From: Desulfobacterales bacterium C00003106 | Lineage (GTDB): Bacteria > Desulfobacterota > Desulfobacteria > Desulfobacterales > C00003106 | Length of the DNA stretch: 10,353 nucleotides | Direction of reading: 5' to 3' | NCBI GenBank assembly: GCA_001751015.1 | Contig: MAXM01000054.1 | Span: 1 to 10,353, forward strand | In this document: positions 1 to 5,790 of the stretch, piece by piece | How positions within the stretch are numbered: position 1 is the stretch's first letter | Layout: every line of letters starts with the position of its first letter | The notes under the pieces: generated by a model | The model's database searches: none | Told to the model about the DNA's origin: nothing | What the model saw: only the letters and a program-made list of their open reading frames with translations | Translations under genes and position numbers: made by a program

Positions 1-14
1 CATTTGTACCTATC

Positions 15-44
15 AACTTGTTTTCCTTTTGCTAACAACAAGTT
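15..44. repeat. Short inverted repeat, possible weak hairpin
   Basis: An 8-nt arm AACTTGTT (15-22) is perfectly complementary to AACAAGTT (37-44), separated by a 14-nt loop. It lies about 70 bp beyond the stop codon of the leftward FIST gene, so it could form a hairpin in that transcript. The stem is AT-rich and no U-tract follows it on the minus strand, so a role as an intrinsic terminator is not well supported. Confidence 0.3.
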
Positions 45-60
45 AGATCGTCTCAACCCG

Positions 61-81
61 GAACCGTGAACGCTGAACCGC
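61..81. repeat. Degenerate heptanucleotide tandem repeat
   Basis: Three consecutive 7-mers read GAACCGT, GAACGCT, GAACCGC, with fading related units on both sides (TCAACCC before, TCAACAT after). This is a short degenerate 7-bp tandem array in the spacer downstream of the FIST gene. Nothing else is seen in positions 1-112. No function is implied. Confidence 0.5.
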
Positions 82-112
82 TCAACATAGGGTATAAGCA
101 CAACGGAGGATA

Positions 113-1417
113 TCATGGTCTGTCTGAGAGGATAAGAGGCGCTATACACAGATTCCCGTGTCTGTTGCCGGTTATGTGATTGTTGCCTTGCTCACCAAAG
201 GGGAAAAGGGTAATAAAGGGGGTTTCGCAGCCAATGCTTTCTTTTATTTCTGTAACTACATCCTCCATTTGTTTATCACCTATAGCAAACCTCCTGCCTG
301 CACAGTGGACAAGAAAGAGGGCACCAATGTGTCCGGCTTGGATACGGCCCTTTTCTAAAGCCTCTTCTATCGAATCTCCTACACAAAGGACAAGGTCTTC
401 AGCAGTAGCCTCCATTAGGGTTATCTTGGTCGCGGCAGGAAGTTCTTTAAAGCAGAACATAGTGCCGTTATCAGAATCTCCAATGGCTGGATGTCCCGGG
501 ACATAGTAATCTCTGCCTCTGACGCTGCTATGTGTGGCTACAGGGGAAAAAAGGCTTGCTCCAAGGAGATTCATACCCTCTAATTCCCGTGGCTCCTTGT
601 TAATCCACTCAGCATATAGATCAAGCGCCGGCGTATCGTCAAGTTCCTCAACAAGCCTCCCATATTCAGAGGAGGCCTTGACATAAGCAGTCTTTTCAGT
701 AGGTGTATAGCCATGAGCAAAGTCATAGCCTATCCTTACCGAAGTAGAGATAGCCGCGATTACTACGGCATGTTCGTAGACTTGATCGTTGGCAAACTGT
801 TTCCAATAGCCCTCCACTGTATTATCTGCTGAACCGCCGCCGACTATAGGGATTCCTCTGCCTACAACCGATTCTATCCCTTCGATAATAGCCTCTTCCA
901 TTCCCGGGGCAGAACTTACGAGAATAATTTGCGGACTATCTCCAAGCATGGCTATTGCCTCTTCGATAGCCTCCTTGCCGGAAGAGACAGCATTGGGTCG
1001 CGTAGTTCCAATATCCGCCGCCGCCACTCCCACCTTCAAATCCCGCGGGGTCTTTCCCGAAAGAAAGAGCATGCTTACTCCACCGTTTTCGCTAATCTCG
1101 TAACCATCAGTGGTCATTATGGCGTGGGAAGAGGTGGCTCCCCATACAGGAATACTTACCCCATTTTCCCTTAGCGCACCAACTAACATCTCGGGTTCAT
1201 CGTAATACACATTCGAGAAGAGCAAGCAGATGTCCGCATTCTGAGCAAAATTCGGAACTTCTGCATTTACTTCAGCCAACACCTCCTCTACAGCTTCTGT
1301 CTCGTCAGCAAGGGTGCTTGAGCCAACTGCTGATGTAATTGCGTTGAGAGCAAGGGCTGGTGTAAGACTGAGCACATAACATAAAAATGCCATCAAAATT
1401 ATCGTTGATTTTCGCAT
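113..1417 (-). CDS. Exported FIST N/FIST C domain protein
   Basis: The 434-aa product has a Sec-type signal peptide: MRK, a hydrophobic stretch at residues 5-20, then an ALA cleavage motif near residues 21-23. The rest matches the FIST N plus FIST C layout. The N-terminal half (about 60-235) contains a glycine-rich IVGGGSADN turn at 191-199. The C-terminal half (about 245-430) contains an HCAGR motif (371-375) and the typical FIST C ending FPFGEQGN (405-412). FIST domains are regarded as sensory modules that may bind small ligands such as amino acids; this is family knowledge and no ligand can be read here. FIST is usually cytoplasmic or linked to signalling domains, so a free-standing secreted form is less usual. 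The ATG is supported by an AGGAGGGAG ribosome site 5 nt upstream. It lies 174 bp downstream of the radical SAM gene on the same strand, with a hairpin repeat between, so it may be a separate transcript. Confidence 0.85.
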   Translation of the reverse strand: MRKSTIILMAFLCYVLSLTPALALNAITSAVGSSTLADETEAVEEVLAEVNAEVPNFAQNADICLLFSNVYYDEPEMLVGALRENGVSIPVWGATSSHAIMTTDGYEISENGGVSMLFLSGKTPRDLKVGVAAADIGTTRPNAVSSGKEAIEEAIAMLGDSPQIILVSSAPGMEEAIIEGIESVVGRGIPIVGGGSADNTVEGYWKQFANDQVYEHAVVIAAISTSVRIGYDFAHGYTPTEKTAYVKASSEYGRLVEELDDTPALDLYAEWINKEPRELEGMNLLGASLFSPVATHSSVRGRDYYVPGHPAIGDSDNGTMFCFKELPAATKITLMEATAEDLVLCVGDSIEEALEKGRIQAGHIGALFLVHCAGRRFAIGDKQMEDVVTEIKESIGCETPFITLFPFGEQGNNHITGNRHGNLCIAPLILSDRP

Positions 1418-1422
1418 TTCTA

Positions 1423-1431
1423 CTCCCTCCT
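1423..1431 (-). promoter_or_regulatory. Strong ribosome binding site of the FIST gene
   Basis: On the minus strand this reads AGGAGGGAG, 5 nt before the ATG at 1417. It fixes the start that includes the signal peptide. Confidence 0.75.
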
Positions 1432-1448
1432 CATTACAAAAATTACCA

Positions 1449-1508
1449 GTAGGGGCGGCTTTACTCCGCCCTTCAAATGGATTCGGGCGGGGACAAACCC
1501 GCCCCTAC
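1449..1508. repeat. 60-bp GC-rich interspersed palindrome (GTAGGGGCGG...)
   Basis: The element begins GTAGGGGCGGCTTT and ends AAACCCGCCCCTAC, giving outer arms that are near-perfect inverse complements. Each half can also fold on its own: GGGCGG with CCGCCC on the left, CGGGCGGG with CCCGCCCC on the right. This makes a nested double-hairpin unit. Similar GTAGGGGCGGG palindromes are, from general knowledge, dispersed in intergenic spacers of several environmental bacterial lineages. Here it separates the radical SAM gene from the FIST gene and could act as an mRNA processing or attenuation hairpin. It has no U-tract, so it is not called a terminator. Confidence 0.75.
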
Positions 1509-1591
1509 GAAACACCGTTGCCTGGAAACAGATTAATGTGACAAAGTAGAATTAGACGTATAGATTTAAGTCAGCCATTAAAGAGGGATAG

Positions 1592-3346
1592 TCAAGAGAA
1601 AAACACTTCTTCCTTCGAAAAAATGATCTTTTTTGAGCACACACCGCATATCTCGCATTGCCCGGGACGGCATTCGGGCGAGGTCTTCTCCTGAACAGCC
1701 CTTTTGTATTCTCTGACAAGATATGACTTTTTTATGCCGTGGCCGATAAAATCCCATGGCAATATCTCATCGAATGCTCGCTCTCTTTTTACAAAAAAAT
1801 CAGCATTCAAAGGGGAGGCCTTCAGGCTTTGAGGCCAATTTCCGTTATTTTCGTGAACGATCTCAAGGAGGTTCGCGACACGCCGGTCTCCCCTCGAAAG
1901 AAGAGTCTGTATGTACGCCCATTTTGGCACATCCGCGTGCAGCCGGATATTAGGCACTTTTTTCAGGCCGTCCCTGACAATTCTGATCTTTTTCTTGAGA
2001 GACCGGACATCTTCGAAGGGCGCCCACTGAAAGGGTGTGTGAGGCTTGGGGACAAAGCAATTCAGGCTTACCGTTATGTGACCAAGCCTTTTCTTGCCGC
2101 GGCTTCTCTGCAGGAAACGGTGATAGACTTTCTTGCACAACGCTACGATTTCTTTTACGTCCTCGTTTTTTTCCGTGGGAAGCCCTATCATGAAATACAG
2201 CTTGAGATTCGGTATACCACTCGAAACCAGAAGATCAGCCGCATCAAGGAGATCCTGCTCGGTGACACCCTTGTTGATTACACGACGGAGTCGCTCTGAT
2301 CCCGCATCCGGAGCAAGCGTAGCGGTCTTGCTCCCGCTTTTCTTCAGGACATCCACTATCTCTTTGCTGATCGCATCCGCCCTGAGTGAACTAAAGGATA
2401 TACGTATTCCTCCGGCCAGGGCGCCTTTGCACACGGCTCCGATTTCGGGAAGATCCGAGACCGCGGCCCCAACCAGACCGATGCGATCCGCGCCTGCCCC
2501 CCTCTTTGCAATGCACCTGCTTAATGCGTCTGTTGTCCGAAGACGAGGAGGCCGGTATATGTAGCCTGCGGCGCAGAACCGACAGCCATGTGAACACCCC
2601 CTGCCGATTTCTACGAGAAAGGCCGAGCCAAACTCTGTGTGCGGGGTTGTTATTGTAGTGCAAGTCTCAAAAGATGAGATGTCGTGTGCAACCGTTCTAT
2701 GGATATGAGCAGGCGCCCAGTCCTTTTTCGGTGTGCGTCCGGAAATGGTGCCGTCATCAGCATACGCCACGTCATACAGGGCCGGGACATAGACTCCTTC
2801 AACTTCCCGTGCGGAACGCTCAAGAAAATCGGTTTTGCGCGAAGCGCTGCGATAAACCTCAAGAAGGGGGGAGAGAACAGGCTCGGCCTCTCCGATAATG
2901 AAACAGTCAACAAAGGGGGCTATGGGCTCGGGGTTCAGGAAAGCGGTTATCCCGCCGGCGAGTACCAGGGGAGAAGACTCCTCTCTTTCAAGAGACCTCT
3001 TTGCAATACCGGCGGATTCCAGGAGAGACAAGACGTTTGGAAAGTCATTTTCAAACGGAATGGAAAAGGCGATGATATCAAAATCGGATAACGGCCTTCC
3101 GGATTCAATCGACCTGATCAAATGACCCTGAAAAGACCTCGATTCCGTATCGAATCGGTCGGGCGCAAAGACCCTCTCGCAGACGACATCGGGAAATCGA
3201 TTCAATGACTCATACACGGTCTGGAATCCAAGATTGGACATGCCAAGGTGATAGCTGTTAGGATAGACCAGCGCAACCGGGATTCTGCCCCTCCAGGTTT
3301 TTCTGACCACGCCCCTTTCCGCTCTCAGGAGGGTATTTCTATCCAT
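1592..3346 (-). CDS. Radical SAM protein, TIGR03960-like (B12-binding-type N-terminus)
   Basis: The 584-aa protein carries the radical SAM [4Fe-4S] motif C251-x3-C255-x2-C258 (CSHGCRFCAAGY). Residues 1-170 form the Rossmann-like, B12-binding-type domain characteristic of the TIGR03960 group (VALVYPNSYHLGMSNLG, then LAGGITAFLNPEPIAPF, then FIIGEAEP). The classical DxHxxG cobalamin motif is not seen, so real B12 binding is doubtful. The tail has a family-type cysteine cluster C559-x4-C564-x2-C567-x2-C570 that could hold zinc or an Fe-S cluster. The reaction is unknown. TIGR03960 proteins are often fused or adjacent to a DUF2344/TIGR03936 partner; none is present here. The ATG lies 5 nt after the stop of the retropepsin gene (TGAGTTGAATGG), so the two are probably translationally coupled and it is likely the last gene of the leftward string. 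Confidence 0.9.
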   Translation of the reverse strand: MDRNTLLRAERGVVRKTWRGRIPVALVYPNSYHLGMSNLGFQTVYESLNRFPDVVCERVFAPDRFDTESRSFQGHLIRSIESGRPLSDFDIIAFSIPFENDFPNVLSLLESAGIAKRSLEREESSPLVLAGGITAFLNPEPIAPFVDCFIIGEAEPVLSPLLEVYRSASRKTDFLERSAREVEGVYVPALYDVAYADDGTISGRTPKKDWAPAHIHRTVAHDISSFETCTTITTPHTEFGSAFLVEIGRGCSHGCRFCAAGYIYRPPRLRTTDALSRCIAKRGAGADRIGLVGAAVSDLPEIGAVCKGALAGGIRISFSSLRADAISKEIVDVLKKSGSKTATLAPDAGSERLRRVINKGVTEQDLLDAADLLVSSGIPNLKLYFMIGLPTEKNEDVKEIVALCKKVYHRFLQRSRGKKRLGHITVSLNCFVPKPHTPFQWAPFEDVRSLKKKIRIVRDGLKKVPNIRLHADVPKWAYIQTLLSRGDRRVANLLEIVHENNGNWPQSLKASPLNADFFVKRERAFDEILPWDFIGHGIKKSYLVREYKRAVQEKTSPECRPGQCEICGVCSKKIIFSKEEVFFS

Positions 3347-3351
3347 TCAAC

Positions 3352-4086
3352 TCAGAGTTTCCATCTGATAACCTGCTTCTCAAAATCGATCGCATATTCA
3401 AGGCCTCGCAGGAAATTCATGCCCAAGAGTCCGTTATGCAATACTGAAGGTCCCTCATGATCCAAAACAACTACTTGAATGTCCTTTTTTTTGTGCGGCC
3501 CGACTTGAATCCAATTCAACTTCTTCAACCTCGCGTTTATCGTATTTCCCCCTGCGACCTGCATCCCGATCCTCTTTCCATTGCTGACAGACAGCTTGTC
3601 AGCAAGTTCCTGATGCAATAGTGTGATCGTAGCGCCTGTATCCAGTATTAAGAGCTCCCGGATCGTCCTTCCCTGATAGCAGAGCGTAACCGGGACCAGG
3701 ACCTGATTCCCACGAATAGTAACCTTTGTGACCGTATTTTTTAGATATTTCTCCCTCTCGGCCTCTTTTCGCAGTTTTTTTTCCGCTGCTATCCACTGAT
3801 TTTCCTGCCTCCGGATAGCATGCAGTTCCTTCCGTTCCTTTTCGAGAATTATCGATCTTTCTTCTTCGGAAAGATGATCATACCTTTCTTCGTAGACCTC
3901 TCTGTCATCTCTGTATTCTTCGGGAATACCGCTTTCATGCTCAACAAAACAGATACTCCCGTTCTTATCGATATACTTGAAGAATTCAGACCGCACATCA
4001 CAAGGAGCTATCAAAAAGAACCATGCCGGTAATAAGACGACAAAAAAGAGTCCTTTTACGTTATGTCCCATTTGGTATCCTTTCAC
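3352..4086 (-). CDS. DUF4124 / retropepsin-like aspartic protease, exported
   Basis: The 244-residue reading from a GTG has an N-terminal hydrophobic segment (about 11-27, signal peptide or anchor). A DUF4124-like module follows (FFKYIDKNGSICFVEH, 35-50, then GIPEEYR). Residues 60-117 are highly charged and probably coiled coil. The C-terminal domain, about 120-244, is retropepsin-like: LLILDTGATITLL contains the catalytic D149-T-G-A signature, and NGLLGMNFLRGLEYAID is the conserved second half of the fold. Single-DTG proteins of this family act as homodimers. Substrate is unknown; the location is inferred to be periplasmic. Two starts compete: GTG at 4086 with AAGGAG 8 nt upstream, and ATG at 4071 with AAAGGA 6 nt upstream. 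The second gives MGHNVKGLFF and an equally good signal sequence. It lies 55 bp after sixA and 5 bp before the radical SAM gene. Confidence 0.85.
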   Translation of the reverse strand: MKGYQMGHNVKGLFFVVLLPAWFFLIAPCDVRSEFFKYIDKNGSICFVEHESGIPEEYRDDREVYEERYDHLSEEERSIILEKERKELHAIRRQENQWIAAEKKLRKEAEREKYLKNTVTKVTIRGNQVLVPVTLCYQGRTIRELLILDTGATITLLHQELADKLSVSNGKRIGMQVAGGNTINARLKKLNWIQVGPHKKKDIQVVVLDHEGPSVLHNGLLGMNFLRGLEYAIDFEKQVIRWKL

Positions 4087-4094
4087 CTGGTTAT

Positions 4095-4108
4095 CTCCTT
4101 ATCTCCTT
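4095..4108 (-). promoter_or_regulatory. Tandem duplicated Shine-Dalgarno sites before the retropepsin gene
   Basis: On the minus strand AAGGAG occurs twice, 8 bp apart (4103-4108 and 4095-4100), within the repeat ATAAGGAGATAAGGAGATAA. The nearer copy is 8 nt before GTG 4086. A third site, AAAGGA at 4078-4083, is 6 nt before ATG 4071. Which start is used cannot be settled from sequence alone. Confidence 0.55.
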
Positions 4109-4141
4109 ATCGACCAGGTAAAGGGATTGGCTTAGGGATTT

Positions 4142-4630
4142 CTATTCGCCTATAAGCCCTAACTGTTCAGGTGTCAGATACCAGCACAAAACGCCTGCAT
4201 GTGTTGGAAGGGTTTCCACGTGAATCCGGCAGACCCCTCCCATTTGAAAATCGATTGTTGCCTTTGATCCGTCCGTAAGCAGAAACGATGCTATCTCGGA
4301 AACCGACGGAAGGTGGCCTGCGATCAAGACGTGATCTTTGTCTGAAAGCCCTGCAAGAAAATCGAGCGTATCCGCCGCCGGCGCCATCGGTTTAGCCTTT
4401 TCGGTCTCAACGATCCTGTCGGAGGCTACCTGCAATTCCTCGGCAACAATTGCCGCTGTCTGTTGTGATCGCTTCTTGGGACTGCATACGATGGTATCCA
4501 ATACGACATTGAAACGCTTCAACGCCCGGCTGCTTGCGTGGATCTGATCCGAGCCTTCCGGACTCAATCCCCGGTCCGGGTCTTTTTCCTTTGGAAGCGG
4601 CGCCCCGTGCCGCATCAGATATATCTCCAT
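4142..4630 (-). CDS. sixA: Phosphohistidine phosphatase SixA (histidine phosphatase superfamily)
   Basis: The 162-aa product starts MEIYLMRHG, holding the RHG phosphatase signature with nucleophile His8. It continues with SPKKRSQQTA (S50, R54), which supplies the phosphate-pocket arginine, and AGHLPSV with second catalytic His106. This length and layout match SixA, which dephosphorylates phosphohistidine in Hpt/phosphorelay or PTS-type proteins in the cytoplasm. The physiological partner cannot be told here. The chosen ATG at 4630 has GGGGGAG 9 nt upstream. A TTG at 4657 would add nine residues not expected in the family and would bury that ribosome site. It is 40 bp downstream of the zinc-ribbon ORF and 55 bp upstream of the retropepsin gene, all leftward, suggesting co-transcription. 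Confidence 0.88.
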   Translation of the reverse strand: MEIYLMRHGAPLPKEKDPDRGLSPEGSDQIHASSRALKRFNVVLDTIVCSPKKRSQQTAAIVAEELQVASDRIVETEKAKPMAPAADTLDFLAGLSDKDHVLIAGHLPSVSEIASFLLTDGSKATIDFQMGGVCRIHVETLPTHAGVLCWYLTPEQLGLIGE

Positions 4631-4639
4631 GGTCTCTAT

Positions 4640-4646
4640 CTCCCCC
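4640..4646 (-). promoter_or_regulatory. Ribosome binding site that decides the sixA start
   Basis: Minus-strand GGGGGAG is 9 nt before ATG 4630 and supports that start over the in-frame TTG at 4657. Confidence 0.6.
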
Positions 4647-4670
4647 GTTAAGCTCAAGCAACGTAAATTC

Positions 4671-4844
4671 TTACGTTTCTTCCTCGTCCATCAGACATAC
4701 CCGATCCAACCACTCCTCGATCTGATCCCGGTATTCATCCAGTTTGGTTTCCATGCTGCATGACCTGCACACGACGCGGGCATTGCTTCAGCGGCCCTTG
4801 ATCTCTGCAACGCCTCCGCAAAAGATACACTTAAGTTTGTCCAT
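4671..4844 (-). CDS. Small Lar-like zinc-ribbon ORF with in-frame TGA (possible selenoprotein, or pseudogene)
   Basis: Reading left from ATG 4844 to TAA 4671 gives 57 codons in one frame, interrupted only by TGA at codon 19 (4788-4790). The protein begins MDKLKCIFCGGVAEIKGR, then the TGA, then SNARVVCRSCSMETK, and ends in an acidic tail. C6-x2-C9 and C26-x2-C29 form a zinc-ribbon pattern. CxFCGG, VVCxxC and a late Trp (IEEWLDR) resemble small restriction-alleviation (Lar-like) zinc ribbons; that likeness is by eye. Both sides of the TGA are clearly part of one protein. A SECIS-like hairpin lies 15-36 nt after the TGA (see its own entry), which allows selenocysteine insertion at position 19. 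The alternative is a point nonsense mutation (CGA Arg or TGG Trp to TGA). TGA is a normal stop elsewhere in this window (FIST, radical SAM, retropepsin, recA). The Shine-Dalgarno is weak. It heads the leftward sixA gene string. Confidence 0.55.
4752..4773 (-). promoter_or_regulatory. SECIS-like hairpin downstream of the in-frame TGA
   Basis: On the minus strand CGUG-UGCA pairs with UGCA-(G bulge)-CAUG, closing a 5-nt loop GGUCA. The stem is eight pairs, including one G-U, with one bulged G. The loop begins 23 nt after the UGA. In E. coli fdhF the SECIS loop is GGUC, closed by UGCA on the 5' side, and starts 19 nt after its UGA. Bacterial SECIS elements, as I recall the published consensus, need a small loop with G in its first two positions at roughly 16-37 nt. 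All these criteria are met. Functional status is inference. Confidence 0.4.
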
Positions 4845-4860
4845 TTTCGGATTGTCCGGT

Positions 4861-5020
4861 TAGGGTTCGCCCAAAAACAAATTTATATTTTCAGGTGTTG
4901 AGGCGCCCGCATGGCAAGGCGCGAGAAGGGCGAATAGCAGGCTATTTAACCGACGAGCAACGCAGCCATGCGGGATGGATCGACGCATGAAAGTGTAAAG
5001 TTATTTTTGGGCGAGCCCTT
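4861..5020. mobile_element. 160-bp palindromic MITE-like element
   Basis: Terminal arms 4861-4893 and 4988-5020 are 33-nt imperfect inverted repeats (27 of 33 match) beginning TAGGGTTCGCCCAAAAA on the left and ending TTTTTGGGCGAGCCCTT on the right. Nested inside are CCCGCATGGC with GCCATGCGGG, and at the centre AATAGC-AG-GCTATT. The whole unit can fold as one long cruciform. There is no room for a transposase, so if mobile it would be a non-autonomous element mobilised in trans. A TA dinucleotide occurs at each end (4861-4862 and 5020-5021), compatible with a TA target site but too short to prove it. It separates the leftward zinc-ribbon gene (start 17 bp away) from a rightward gene remnant. 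Confidence 0.75.
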
Positions 5021-5149
5021 ATTGATGTCATCCCGATAGATCAGGCAGCCTTTGCCGATCTCAAAAAGATCCTATCGGAGGAACGTCCTGATGTCAAGTC
5101 GACGACGTATGCGCTTGATGATTTCTTTCTTGCAAACAACCTTCAATGA
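5021..5149 (+). pseudogene. Possible 3' remnant of a truncated gene, product unrecognised
   Basis: Immediately right of the palindromic element an open frame runs 42 codons to TGA at 5147-5149. It reads IDVIPIDQAAFADLKK, continues with ILSEERPDVKSTTYALDD and ends FFLANNLQ. It has an amphipathic, protein-like composition but no ATG, GTG or TTG in frame. Upstream the frame enters the element and meets a stop at 4988-4990. This looks like the C-terminus of a gene whose 5' part was removed, with the palindrome at the breakpoint. I do not recognise the family. It could also be non-coding leader of thpR. Confidence 0.4.
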
Positions 5150-5207
5150 TTCTATAGTAAAGATGTGTTTGGACTTGCGGGCTGTCAGCGTTTGGGCTCG
5201 AAAAGAA

Positions 5208-5777
5208 ATGACAAATACCATCCGATCTTTCATAGCGATTGAACTTCCGGAAGAGATCACAGAGACGATCAGGAAAACAGCGGCAGGGTTCCGCCGGTAT
5301 AAACTGAACATACGATGGGTTCGGCCGGAAAACGTTCATCTGACGCTCAAGTTCCTGGGGGAGATATCGCAGGATGATGTGGAACCGATAACAGACGCCT
5401 TAATGGCAGCGGCAGAGAGGACCGGAGCCATCCGGCTTATGGCGCAAGGGATCGGCGTCTTTCCCGGCATAAAACGCCCCAGGGTCGTCTGGATCGGAGT
5501 CGGGGGTGACGTTGTGCCGCTGAGGGAATTTCAGCTTTGTATTGAGCAGGGGTTGGAGCCCTTCGGCTTTCCAAGAGAAAAGCGACCCTTCCGGGCACAT
5601 CTCACGGTCGGTCGTGTAAAAGGTAATTTGGACAAAAACATACTTCTTCAGGCAATCGAACGGCTCGGACATCTTGAGACGGATCCGTTTACGGCACGAT
5701 CAGTCGTTTTGTTTCGCAGTGATTTACGCAAGACAGGTGCAGTCTACACAAAGCTTATGGAGGTACCTTTTGGGTAA
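5208..5777 (+). CDS. thpR: RNA 2',3'-cyclic phosphodiesterase ThpR (2H phosphoesterase)
   Basis: The 189-aa protein is a 2H phosphoesterase of the LigT/ThpR family, which hydrolyses 2',3'-cyclic phosphate ends of RNA (family knowledge). The two catalytic HxTx motifs are intact: H44-L-T-L (VHLTLKFLGE) and H131-L-T-V (RAHLTVGRV). The start RSFIAIELPEE and the middle VFPGIKRPRVVWIGV are typical, and the length is normal. The frame stays open upstream to a TTG at 5052, but that extension has no family similarity. ATG 5208 gives the expected N-terminus, although its ribosome site (AAAAGAA) is weak. It is followed by recA after 13 bp, with the recA ribosome site overlapping the thpR stop, so they are co-transcribed. 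Confidence 0.93.
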   Translation: MTNTIRSFIAIELPEEITETIRKTAAGFRRYKLNIRWVRPENVHLTLKFLGEISQDDVEPITDALMAAAERTGAIRLMAQGIGVFPGIKRPRVVWIGVGGDVVPLREFQLCIEQGLEPFGFPREKRPFRAHLTVGRVKGNLDKNILLQAIERLGHLETDPFTARSVVLFRSDLRKTGAVYTKLMEVPFG

Positions 5778-5783
5778 AAGGAG
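5777..5783 (+). promoter_or_regulatory. recA ribosome binding site overlapping the thpR stop
   Basis: AAAGGAG sits 7 nt before ATG 5791. Its first base is the last base of the thpR TAA, suggesting coupled translation, and it fixes the recA start against the longer open frame reaching back to 5674. Confidence 0.8.
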
Positions 5784-5790
5784 AAAAGAT

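Noticed and set aside
104..135. GGAGG followed by ATG 115 on the plus strand
   Set aside because: The frame stops after six codons; coincidental ribosome-site-like sequence at the end of the FIST gene.
1739..2299. 186-codon plus-strand open frame opposite the radical SAM gene
   Set aside because: Antisense shadow of a well-supported gene; no recognisable domain or ribosome site.
4788..4790. Genome-wide TGA recoding (TGA as Trp) as an explanation for the in-frame TGA
   Set aside because: Four other well-defined genes in this window end at TGA in the expected place.
5052..5207. N-terminal extension of ThpR from TTG 5052
   Set aside because: No family similarity before MTNTIRSFIAIELP; the stretch overlaps the gene remnant in another frame.
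5306..5322. GAAC-N9-GTTC dyad inside thpR, considered as a LexA/SOS operator for recA
   Set aside because: The spacing does not fit the known operator forms I can recall, and it lies within conserved thpR coding sequence near the VHLTL motif.
5674..5790. N-terminal extension of RecA
   Set aside because: It overlaps the end of thpR, and a strong AAAGGAG precedes ATG 5791, which gives the normal RecA N-terminus.
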